Assembly: GCA_009843635.1 (NCBI GenBank)
Contig: VYDB01000080.1
Span: 1 to 43,881 of the forward strand
DNA from: Gammaproteobacteria bacterium
GTDB taxonomy: Bacteria > Pseudomonadota > Gammaproteobacteria > Pseudomonadales > Azotimanducaceae
Reading direction: 5' to 3'
DNA length: 43,881 nt
Below are positions 1 through 8,311 of this stretch, piece by piece. The translations under genes and the position numbers were made by a program. The notes beneath the pieces are model-generated. The model was not told where the DNA came from, ran no database searches, and was given only the letters and a program-made list of their open reading frames with translations. Each line of letters starts with the position of its first letter. The stretch's first letter is position 1.

Positions 1-41
1 ATCTCCAAAAACCCGACCGATCAACGGCAAATCAAGGACTT

Positions 42-842
42 TTGAATAGGCCTGAACTCACCACCCAGATGCTGGCCACCCTGTTCGACTTCCCGTTCGA
101 GGAGCGGCGCAAGCTCACGCGGTGGTCGGACGTGGCCACCGCGGCACCGGGTAACGGCGTGATCGAGACCATGGATCAGCGCCGCGAGGAACTCCACGAG
201 TGCTTGGCCTACTTCACCCGCCTGTGGAACGAGCGGGTCAATCAGCCGCCCGCCCATGACCTGATCTCCATGCTCGCCCACGGCGAGAACACCCGTCACA
301 TGGCGCCGATGGAGTTTCTCGGCAACCTGATCCTGCTGATCGTGGGCGGCAACGACACGACGCGCAATTCGATTTCCGGCGGCGTGCTGGCGCTGAACCT
401 GTTCCCCGGCGAGTACGACAAGCTGCGCGCCGATCCTTCTCCGAAGCTGATCAGCAACATGGTCTCGGAAATCATCCGCTGGCAGACGCCGTTGGCCTAC
501 ATGCTGCGCACTGCCGTGGAGGACACCGACTTTTGCGGCCAGCGCATCCGGACCGGGGACCGGCTGTGCATGTGGTACGTCTCCGGCAATCGGGACGATG
601 AAGTGATCGACAACCCCAACGATTTCATCATCGACCGCAAGAACGCCCGCCATCACCTCTCGTTTGGCTTCGGCATCCACCGCTGCATGGGCAACCGGCT
701 GGCGGAGATGCAGCTTCGAGTGCTCTGGGAGGAGATCATGAAGCGCTTCCGCTTCGTGGAGGTGGTGGGCGAGCCGGTGCGCACGCTGTCGGCTTTCGTG
801 AAGGGCTACCTCGAACTGCCGGTCCGCGTCCACGAGCACTGA
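42..842 (+). pseudogene. Cytochrome P450 of the CYP153 type, 5'-truncated
   Basis: This is the C-terminal two-thirds of a P450 that would hydroxylate terminal carbons of alkanes or alkyl chains using ferredoxin electrons. Counted from the TTG at 42, the I-helix motif GGNDTTRNS is at residues 102-110, the ExxR pair at E143/R146, and the haem loop [10 protein letters not shown] carries the ligand Cys215. The wording around these motifs ([28 protein letters not shown]) is characteristic of CYP153. Homology begins abruptly at ELTTQML, about nucleotide 54. The frame stays open to the window edge, but the upstream codons do not resemble a CYP153, and about 150 N-terminal residues are missing. A rearrangement near position 50 is therefore likely. 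An MFS gene follows after 53 bp. Family assignment is firm; loss of function is inferred. Confidence 0.8.
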
Positions 843-895
843 TCTCGACATCGCAAAAGGGCCGCGTCCGTTGGCGAGCGGGGGCGGCTAGGCTG

Positions 896-2119
896 ATGCG
901 CCCCAAGCACGCCCTCGCCTTCATTTTCGTCACGGTGCTGCTCGACTCCATCGGCTTCGGCATCATCATGCCGGTGGTGCCACAGCTCATCATGGACGTC
1001 AGCGGCGAGCCGCTCTCCTCGGCGGCGCAGTACGGCGGCTGGCTGATGTTCGTATACGCCGCCATGCAGTTCTTCAGCGCCCCGGTGCTCGGCAACCTCT
1101 CCGACCGCTTCGGCCGCCGTCCGGTGCTGCTGCTCTCCCTGCTGCTGATGGGCGGCGACTACTTACTGATGGGCTGGGCGCCGAGCATTGCCTGGCTGTT
1201 CCTAGGCCGATTCATCGCCGGGATCTCCGCCTCCACCTACGGGATCGCCCACGCCTTCATCGCCGATAGCTTCCCACCCGAGGAGCGGGCCAAGAACTTC
1301 GCCCTGATGGGCGCGGCCTTCGGCACGGGCTTCATTGTCGGTCCGGTGATTGGTGGCTTTCTCGGGGAATTCGGCCCCCGGGCGCCGTTCTACGCGGCGG
1401 CGGCGCTGGCCTTCGCCAACGTGCTGTACGGTTTCTTCGTGCTGCCGGAGTCGCTGAAACCGGAAAACCGGCGCCGCTTTGAATGGAGGCGGGCCAATCC
1501 GTTCGGGGCCTTCAACCAGCTTTGGCGCTACCCCATGGTCATGGGCCTGGTCTTCGCCTACTTCTTCTACCTGATCGGCCACCACTCGCTGCCAAGCGTG
1601 TGGTCCTACTTCGCCATCGAGAAGTTCGGTTGGTCACCGGCGGAGATCGGCTTCTCCCTGGGCGCGGTGGGGGTGTGCATGATCGTGGTGCAGACCTACC
1701 TGATTCGGCGCTTCCTGACGCGCTACGGCACCGAGCGCACCGCCCACATTGGCTTGACCATGACCATCATCGCCTTTCTCGGCTACGCCTTCGTGCCCTT
1801 CGGCTGGATGATGTACATCGTGATCGTGGTGGGCGCGGCGCAGGGCTTCATCGGCGCGTCGCTGCAGAGCCTGATGTCGAACCAGGTGCCAGCGGATTCG
1901 CAAGGCGAACTGCAAGGCGCCCTCGGCAGCATGGCGAGCCTCGTGTCGATCCTCTCACCGCCCTTCATGACCCAGACCTTTGCTTGGTTCAGCGCCGCCG
2001 ACGCACCGATCTACTTCCCCGGCGCCCCATTTCTGGCCGCCGCCTTTTTCACGCTGTTGGGCTTGATGGCCATGGTGAGGGCCTTGTCGGGCGTACGTGC
2101 CGAACGCAAGGCTACTTAG
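896..2119 (+). CDS. MFS transporter, TetA-like (DHA1) drug/metabolite exporter
   Basis: A 407-residue inner-membrane protein with about twelve hydrophobic segments. MFS motif A ([14 protein letters not shown], about residues 66-79, with D70) follows the second helix. An antiporter-type motif C-like glycine-rich stretch ([16 protein letters not shown]) lies in helix 5. Length and motifs fit the TetA/DHA1 12-helix proton antiporters. It starts at an ATG with only a weak purine-rich site upstream. It follows the truncated P450 by 53 bp on the same strand and converges on the esterase gene 39 bp downstream. The substrate cannot be read from sequence. The setting suggests export of a catabolic intermediate or toxic lipid, which is inference. 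Confidence 0.88.
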   Translation: MRPKHALAFIFVTVLLDSIGFGIIMPVVPQLIMDVSGEPLSSAAQYGGWLMFVYAAMQFFSAPVLGNLSDRFGRRPVLLLSLLLMGGDYLLMGWAPSIAWLFLGRFIAGISASTYGIAHAFIADSFPPEERAKNFALMGAAFGTGFIVGPVIGGFLGEFGPRAPFYAAAALAFANVLYGFFVLPESLKPENRRRFEWRRANPFGAFNQLWRYPMVMGLVFAYFFYLIGHHSLPSVWSYFAIEKFGWSPAEIGFSLGAVGVCMIVVQTYLIRRFLTRYGTERTAHIGLTMTIIAFLGYAFVPFGWMMYIVIVVGAAQGFIGASLQSLMSNQVPADSQGELQGALGSMASLVSILSPPFMTQTFAWFSAADAPIYFPGAPFLAAAFFTLLGLMAMVRALSGVRAERKAT

Positions 2120-2158
2120 ATTAGGGACTCCAGTGAAGTCTCAGGAGTGCCGTCTGTT

Positions 2159-3109
2159 CTACGACTTGACGGGCACCCCCAATCCTCTGGCCAAGGCGTG
2201 CAGATGGTCCTGGGCATATCTCTTGGCGAACTGCGTGCCCGGCACCATCTGGAATCCGTGGCAGGCCGCAGGATAAGACACCAGTTCCGTCCTCACTCCA
2301 GCGAGCATCAGCCTGCGTGCGTAGTCGATGTTCTCGTCGCGAAAGAGGTCGAGTGCGGCGGTAGCCATCCATGTGGGCGGAAGGCCCGCAAAGTCCTCCA
2401 GGCGGGCCGGCACTTGGGGCGCCTCGGCAGGCGCATCGCCCAGGTAGCTGCGCCAGCCGTACTGGTTGGATTGCCGAGTCCAGATGAATTCGCCCACCAA
2501 CGGGTCGCCGGGCTGTTCGGGCGTGCCGGTGCGGTCGTCGAGCATGGGATAGGTCAGGTGTTGATGGCAGATCGCATACTCGCCCGCATCCCGCGCCTTG
2601 ATTGCAAGAGCGGCCGCCAGCCCGCCGCCGGCGCTCTCCCCGCCGATGGCGATCCGATCGCGGTCCACCCCGAGCGCGGGCGCCTGCTCGTGCAGCCAGG
2701 CAAGCCCCGTGTAGCAGTCGTCCAGAGGCGCCGGAATCGGGTGTTCCGGCGCCACGCGATAGTCAACGGACAGCACCACGGCACCCAGCCGGGCACAGAT
2801 TTCGAGATTTACCGGATCGGACATCTCCGGTGTTCCCATGACGTAGCCGCCGCCGTGTATGTGCAGATAGCCGGCGCCGGTGGCAGCCCTGTCGGACGGC
2901 CTGTACAACAGGGCGCGCACTTCCGGTCCGGCGGCACCGCTGGTATGAACCTCTTCCCGGGTGACGCCAGCTTGCTCCGGGTCGCCAAGCTCCGCCGCCA
3001 TGCTGGGATTGTCCCGCATCAGGTTTAGCTGCTCGTCATCGAGTTCGAACGGCGGGAGGAGGTCGAGCAGCGGGTGCAATTCGGGGTCAAGCAGGTGTTT
3101 CGTGGTCAT
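2159..3109 (-). CDS. Alpha/beta hydrolase, hormone-sensitive-lipase (HSL) family esterase
   Basis: A 316-residue cytoplasmic esterase/lipase of the bacterial HSL family (family IV), hydrolysing short- to medium-chain or bulky esters. The oxyanion motif HGGG is at 85-88 and the nucleophile elbow GESAGG has Ser159. The likely acid is Asp254 (LDLFRDEN) and the catalytic His is His284 (CHGFQM). A complete triad implies an active enzyme. It is the last gene of a minus-strand operon: tandem Lrp-type regulator, sulfatase, TonB receptor, then this gene 38 bp further on. That placement suggests it cleaves an ester in whatever the receptor imports. No signal peptide is seen. The exact substrate is unknown. 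Confidence 0.88.
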   Translation of the reverse strand: MTTKHLLDPELHPLLDLLPPFELDDEQLNLMRDNPSMAAELGDPEQAGVTREEVHTSGAAGPEVRALLYRPSDRAATGAGYLHIHGGGYVMGTPEMSDPVNLEICARLGAVVLSVDYRVAPEHPIPAPLDDCYTGLAWLHEQAPALGVDRDRIAIGGESAGGGLAAALAIKARDAGEYAICHQHLTYPMLDDRTGTPEQPGDPLVGEFIWTRQSNQYGWRSYLGDAPAEAPQVPARLEDFAGLPPTWMATAALDLFRDENIDYARRLMLAGVRTELVSYPAACHGFQMVPGTQFAKRYAQDHLHALARGLGVPVKS

Positions 3110-3147
3110 GGGATCCTCGTTTTTCGGTTCTGGGGCGCGGCCGTCGG

Positions 3148-5430
3148 CTAGAAGTTCACGCTCAGCATCACGCCGAAGCGGCGCGTGTAGTTGAACGCCA
3201 ACTGGTTCCCGTGGGCGAGCCCGAAGCCGCCGGCGATCACGATGTCGGTCGGGTAGAACTCGTCCGTCACGTTCTTGACGTAGAACTGCGCCGCGTAGCG
3301 GCCGTCGTTCGATTCAATGCCCAGGGCCAGATCCAAGAGGCCATAGGAATCGACTAAGCTGCCGGGGTCATTGTTCGCTAGGTAGATCGTGTCGTCCTGC
3401 CAGTAGTACATGCCCTGCAGTTACGCCTTGACGGGCAGCGAATCGAGCGGAAGGTCGTAGCGCGCGAACAGGCTGAAGCTTAAGTCCGGCGAGTAGGGCA
3501 GATCCTCCCCCGACAGGTCCTGCACGTTGTCGACGCACCCTTGGGCTGCGGTCTGGCCCCCATAGCAGGCCGCGCCGGTGTAGTCTTCGTAGGTGGCATC
3601 GATCTGGGCGACGCTCATCGAAACCAGCAGGTTCTCACCCAGGGTGGCGCTGAGCTCCGCCTCGATGCCCTTGGTTTCCAACTTGCCGGCGTTGCCGAGC
3701 AGGAAGACCGGCGCAAGATTCACGATGACCGATTGCGATGCTTGGAAATCCTTGAAGTCGGTGAGGAAGGCGCTGACGTTCAACTGCAGCCGCCCGTCGA
3801 GCCAGCGGGACTTCATGCCCACTTCGTAGTTGGTGGGAATCTCCGGCTTCACGATCGCCGAGTCGCCCAATGGCGCGGATGACAGCATGTTCACGCCGGG
3901 CCCCTTGTAGCCCCGGGCGACGTTGGCAAACAGCATCACGTCTTCGGCGGCGTCGTATTCGCCGATGATGCGCCAGGAGACTTTCGATTCGTTAGTGGAT
4001 TCATCGACCATCCCCGGGCGCGCCTCGGGAATGGCCGGCAAGCCGAAAACCTGGTCCGGGTTGATGAACCCGACCGTTTGTTCGATGGCAATGTCCTCGT
4101 CGGTGTAGCGGGCGCCCAGCGACAGCCTCACCCGGTCATTGACATGCCAGGTCGCTTGGCCGAAGCCAGCGAAACTCTCATTGACCAGCCCGGCATCGAT
4201 CGCCAGCGACTGATTGAAGGGCAGCCCGACAAACCCGTTCAGATTGATCACCCGGCTAAACGTCCGGTTGAGCTCATTTCTGTAGTAGTACAGGCCGGCA
4301 ACGTAGGTCACCGTTTGATCGAGCGGCGATTGCAGGCGGATTTCCTGCGTCCACTGGTCGCGCTCGCCCTGGCTCAGATTCAGCGGAATCAAATCCACGG
4401 GAATGCCAAAGCCCCGCGCATTGCCGAGGATGTCGGCATTGGTGAACGAGGTGATGGAGGTGAGGGTGTACTCACCGATGTCGTAGTCAAGTTGCACGCT
4501 GTAGATGTTCTGCTCCGTTTCAGCTTCGCTGTCCCGCCACTGAAAAAACCGGTCCGCCTCCGGTTCCACGGGCAGGGTGCCGCCCTGCGCGGCGGCCAGA
4601 ATCGGGTAGAGCAGGCTGAAGGGCGGGTTCAAGGCGTCGGGGATGACGGCGCCGCCGTTCAAGTTGCCGCGCTTGAAGTGCTTGTAGCTCAACAGCACGT
4701 CGAGCGTATCGATTGGCCTGAACAGCAGCTTGGCGCTCAGATTCAGTTCGTCCCGGTCGTTGTAGTCGTTCCCCTCGGGGTGGGTGTTTTCGATGAACCC
4801 GTCGCGCGTGCTGGAGGAGACGGATATGCGGCCAAGCACGTTTTCGCCCAAGGGGCCGGACAGGTAGCCCGCGTACTTTTGTTCGTTCTCCTCCCCGAAG
4901 CCCGCCCGAATGCCCCATTCCAACTCTTCCGTGGGCGCCTTGGTGACAATGTTGACCATGCCGGCCGATGCGTTCTTGCCGAACAGCATGCCTTGAGGCC
5001 CCCGCAGAACCTCAACGCGTTCAACGTCAGCCATGTCGAGAAAGTTCGTTGCGAGTGCTGGGCTCACGACACCGTCGATGGTCATGCCGACCGACTGTTC
5101 CACGCCCCTGGAGAACGATGCCGTGCCGATCCCTCTAATTTGCAGGGATCGGCCGTTGTCCGTGGCGCCGCCCTTGTAGGTCAGGCCGGGCAGGGTCTTG
5201 GCCAGGTCCGCGATCTCGTTGCGCTGCAGCGCGTCAAGGCGGTCGCCGCTGATGGCCGTCACCGACAAGGGCACGTCTTGTATGCTTTGCGCCCGCTTCT
5301 GAGCCGTGACCACGATTTCCTCGATAGCACTTTCGGCGGATAGCGCCGAAGCAGGGCAAAGCAGCGCCGCTGCCAGCACCAAGAATCCCATTCGCCCGCT
5401 ATGAGATTCTGGCGTTCGCATCTTTCCCAT
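3148..5430 (-). pseudogene. TonB-dependent receptor interrupted by an in-frame TAA
   Basis: A TonB-dependent outer-membrane receptor that would import a large substrate. The start at 5430 is chosen because AAGGGAG lies 7 nt upstream of its ATG. A signal peptide (about residues 1-32) precedes the TonB box (EEIVVTAQKR, about 37-46). Next come the plug, with RGPQGMLFGKNASAG, and the barrel. At 3421-3423 the reading frame hits TAA. The same frame then continues without a shift for 90 codons of typical barrel terminus (VKNVTDEFYP) and ends in the aromatic SVNF. Full length without the stop would be 760 residues, normal for the family. Either the gene carries a nonsense mutation, most simply Tyr to stop, or the base call is wrong. 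It lies 75 bp after the sulfatase and 38 bp before the esterase. Confidence 0.88.
3421..3423 (-). other. In-frame ochre codon within the TonB-dependent receptor
   Basis: On the minus strand the receptor reads ...SLPVKA, then TAA, then LQGMYYWQDD in the same frame, followed by 80 more codons of good barrel sequence. One base change from TAC or TAT (Tyr) would explain it. The stop removes the last barrel strands and the terminal phenylalanine that the BAM complex recognises in this family, so the truncated product should not assemble. Confidence 0.85.
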
Positions 5431-5505
5431 CTGACTGCTCCCTTTGCTTTCTTGATCGTTGAACGAGTTTGTCACACGAACCAATCATTGTCACATGAAT
5501 CAAAT

Positions 5506-6987
5506 TCACCGCCACGCCCTGGGGTTACTCTTCAATTGCCGGTTTCGATTTTCAACGTAGTCGCCAAACCGCTGCATCTCTTGGGGGTGGGTCGTTGAAA
5601 TGTCGTAGGACTCCCGCCGGTCAAGGCTCAAGTCGAATAGCCAAGGCCCCTGGGGCAGCGAAACGGAGATTGGCAAAGTGGAACTCAGGTTGTATTCGAC
5701 CGGACGCCGCACATGGTACTTGAACCGGCCTTCGCGCACCGCAAACAAATTGCTCCCGGCATAGAACTCGAGCATCCGCGGCGGCGCATCTCCCGTTCCC
5801 AGCAGAAGAGGCAGCATGCTCCGGCCGTGAATGTCCCGATCGTCGGGAAGTGGCAGCCGCAGCAGTTCCAGCAGGGTTGGAAACAGGTCCACGCCACCGG
5901 TGACGCCGTCGCGGCTGGTGTTGGCAGGAATGTTGCCCGGCCACCAGGCGATGAATGGCACCCGTTGCCCGCCGTCGAACACGTTGCCCTTGCGCCCGCG
6001 AACATCGCCCGCGCTGCCCTCGAACCAGGGCCCGTTGTCGCTGGTGACCATGATCAGGGTGTTGTCTGCCAGACCGCGTTGCTGCAAGCCTCGGATCAAC
6101 TGCGCCATCGAGCGGTCGAGGTCTTCAACCACGTCGCCATACAGCCCGCCCGCCGACTCGCCCGCGTGCGCGGGTGATGCAAACAGGGGAATGTGGGGGT
6201 AGTGATGGGCGAGGTAGAGAAAGAAAGGCTCCGCCCGGGCGACCGCGGCGTCGATGAATTCCAGCGACTTGCTCGCGTACAGCCGCGACAATTCCGGCTG
6301 ATCCGGCTCATCCTCGACCATTGCGCGATTTTCGTACAGGTGAAATCGCGGCATGTCGTTGCTGTACAGCGAGCCGTAGAAATGGTTGAAACCGAAATCG
6401 TTGGGCAACGACGGCGCGCTGTCTCCGAGATGCCACTTGCCCACCATTCCGGTGTGGTAGCCCGCAGCCTCCAACACCTCGGAAATCGTCACTTCATCGG
6501 CGGGCAACCGAATGTTCTCGCCCTGGATCTGCTTCCATCGCGTCATCAGGTGGTCGCTGGGAAAGGCCACGCCCGGCAAGCCTGCGGCCACCGGGTAGCG
6601 CCCGGTCAGGAAACTCGCCCGCGATGGCGTGCAAACCGGCGCCGGCGCGTAGTAGTTGGTGAGCGAGGTGCCTTGCGCCGCGAGCTGATCAATGGCTGGC
6701 GTTCGAATCGCGCGCGCGCCGAAGCTTGAGAGGTCTTCGTACCCCAAATCATCGAACAGCACCACGATGATGTTCGGTAGCACTTGGGCAGGGGCATTTG
6801 AATCCGCAGCCGAAACTGCGATCCCTTCCAAGTAGGCGCGCTTGTTGGCCAGCCGGCCTTCATCTTCGGTTTGCTCATAGAATGCTATGCGGGCGGCCGC
6901 CTCCGCCAGGCCAATCAATGTAGCGAGGAGCAACGCGGCGCCAAGCAGGGCCGTGAGTCCGGTCAGGGTCTTCCAAAAACTGCGCAT
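5506..6987 (-). CDS. Type I sulfatase (arylsulfatase family), membrane-anchored or exported
   Basis: A 493-residue sulfatase that hydrolyses sulfate esters. A basic N-terminus and hydrophobic stretch (about residues 7-30) form a signal peptide or signal anchor, so it should act in the periplasm. Metal ligands DD are at 79-80. The signature CTPSR at 119-123, followed by ASFLTGR, contains the Cys that sulfatase-maturing enzymes convert to formylglycine. A conserved SDNGPW block, which holds further metal ligands in this family, lies in the middle. The layout resembles arylsulfatase A and steroid sulfatase, but the substrate cannot be fixed. It is second in a minus-strand operon, 55 bp after the regulator and 75 bp before the TonB receptor, so it probably desulfates the imported ligand. 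No maturation enzyme gene is seen in the window. Confidence 0.9.
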   Translation of the reverse strand: MRSFWKTLTGLTALLGAALLLATLIGLAEAAARIAFYEQTEDEGRLANKRAYLEGIAVSAADSNAPAQVLPNIIVVLFDDLGYEDLSSFGARAIRTPAIDQLAAQGTSLTNYYAPAPVCTPSRASFLTGRYPVAAGLPGVAFPSDHLMTRWKQIQGENIRLPADEVTISEVLEAAGYHTGMVGKWHLGDSAPSLPNDFGFNHFYGSLYSNDMPRFHLYENRAMVEDEPDQPELSRLYASKSLEFIDAAVARAEPFFLYLAHHYPHIPLFASPAHAGESAGGLYGDVVEDLDRSMAQLIRGLQQRGLADNTLIMVTSDNGPWFEGSAGDVRGRKGNVFDGGQRVPFIAWWPGNIPANTSRDGVTGGVDLFPTLLELLRLPLPDDRDIHGRSMLPLLLGTGDAPPRMLEFYAGSNLFAVREGRFKYHVRRPVEYNLSSTLPISVSLPQGPWLFDLSLDRRESYDISTTHPQEMQRFGDYVENRNRQLKSNPRAWR

Positions 6988-7042
6988 GGGCTTGGCTGGA
7001 TGTTATCTCAGACAGCGCCGTACGGTGTCACTCTCACTCGAA

Positions 7043-8047
7043 TTAGGTGTCAGGCACCTCGGCTCCATTGGCGAGGGGCAGGCTCCAGGCGCCGTCGAAC
7101 TTGTATCCGCGCAGCATATCGACAACTTCGATCTCCTCGACGCCGTCGATGGCGGGGATGCGCTCCGTGACGAGAGCCTGGAGTCCGGCGCGGGATGGAA
7201 CAGTTGTCGACAAGGCTAGGTTCATCGGGCCGGAAAGGGTTGCGAGCCCGATGACTTCGGGCATGTTCTGGAGCTGCTTCACGATTCCAGGCAGCAGGCA
7301 AAAGTTCGCCTTGACATACACTTGGTGAACATGCCGATGCCCAAGCGCCCTCGGATTCACGATGGTCTGGTAGTTCAGGACGCCTGGCGAATTCTCGAGC
7401 TTTCGAAATATCGTGCGCACTTGGCTTTCCGGGTAGTCGAGCCGACGGGCAACTTCGCGCAGGCTCATGCGCCCGTCCCCGTGCAGCATGGCAAGCACGG
7501 AAAGTTCGCGCTCTGCGTACAGTTCCGACAGCCGCGTGTTGGTCAATTCACGGAGTCGTCGATCGAAGTCGGGCTTTACCTCGACGATGGGGCCGCTATT
7601 GAGGCTGTGCTTGTAGTTCGACAGCACGATCCTGACATGCGCAGCCTTGATTGATTTTATCGACGCGGCGGTCGTCGAGAGCAGTCGTTCTATTTCAGAG
7701 GTATCGCGGCCGATCATGTGGAACATGATCTGTTCCTGGTGGAGTTGGGTGCCGATGGTAATGATCTGTGGAACCCGTGCGAGCTCCGTTGCGACGGTGT
7801 GGCACGCATCGGGCATTCCCGGAGCGACCTCCACGCTGCCGATGGCTAGTGCTTCGAAACCTGCGGCGCGGATGTCGGTGGAGGCAACCACCCGTACCAC
7901 GCCGATGTCCTTCAGCTTTCTGATGCGGGCGCCAACGGTCGCGTTCGACACGCCGATAGCCTCGCCGATTCGCGTGTTCAGAACCGTGGGGTCGGCTCGA
8001 AGCATGTCGACGATCAGGCTGTCACGCTCATCGGTTTGGTTGTCCAT
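7043..8047 (-). CDS. Tandem-domain Lrp/AsnC family transcriptional regulator
   Basis: A 334-residue regulator, about twice the length of a normal Lrp/AsnC protein, with two complete units in one chain. The first winged helix-turn-helix spans about residues 8-55 (IGEAIGVSNATVGARIRKLK), followed by a ligand-sensing RAM-like domain to about 145. The second HTH spans about 178-235 (VARRLDYPESQVRTIFRKLE), followed by a second RAM-like domain (about 240-315). It begins at an ATG preceded by AGAAGGATAGAGGGAGA. It is first in the operon with sulfatase, receptor and esterase, and diverges from another TonB receptor across 264 bp. It therefore probably controls both units, with a catabolite as effector. 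Effector and operator are unknown. Confidence 0.87.
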   Translation of the reverse strand: MDNQTDERDSLIVDMLRADPTVLNTRIGEAIGVSNATVGARIRKLKDIGVVRVVASTDIRAAGFEALAIGSVEVAPGMPDACHTVATELARVPQIITIGTQLHQEQIMFHMIGRDTSEIERLLSTTAASIKSIKAAHVRIVLSNYKHSLNSGPIVEVKPDFDRRLRELTNTRLSELYAERELSVLAMLHGDGRMSLREVARRLDYPESQVRTIFRKLENSPGVLNYQTIVNPRALGHRHVHQVYVKANFCLLPGIVKQLQNMPEVIGLATLSGPMNLALSTTVPSRAGLQALVTERIPAIDGVEEIEVVDMLRGYKFDGAWSLPLANGAEVPDT

Positions 8048-8203
8048 TCTCCCTCTATCCTTCTAGCGGTCGGGTCAGCGGCGCACATGGTATAGGGCGC
8101 TCAACACGGTCACAACTTGCTTGGCAATCGAAGATGGGTCAAGTCACCGTATTTCACCGAGATGCGAAAATCAACGCCAGAAGTTGGAAGAAGGGCACCA
8201 GAC

Positions 8204-8231
8204 TTGCAATATATTTCTAGATGGGCATAAA
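8204..8231 (+). promoter_or_regulatory. Possible sigma-70 promoter for the second TonB receptor
   Basis: TTGCAA at 8204-8209 and CATAAA at 8226-8231 are separated by 16 bp within the divergent gap between the Lrp-type regulator and the receptor gene. The match is moderate, and the site is about 80 bp upstream of the receptor ATG. This gap is the natural place for the regulator's operator, though no clear palindrome was found. Confidence 0.35.
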
Positions 8232-8311
8232 CTGGCTGAATTCCGGTTGTGCGGTGACAGCCGGTAGCCATTGAGCGGGTAGCTCAAGAATCAAGTGTGG
8301 AGGGGAACGAC

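Noticed and set aside
4078-5343. Long plus-strand open frame of 421 codons across the first TonB receptor
   Set aside because: It is the antisense shadow of a high-GC gene, with no recognisable domains, and the minus-strand frame encodes a clear TonB receptor.
8048-8311. Search for a palindromic Lrp-type operator in the divergent gap
   Set aside because: Only weak, short inverted matches were found; none stood out enough to list as an operator.
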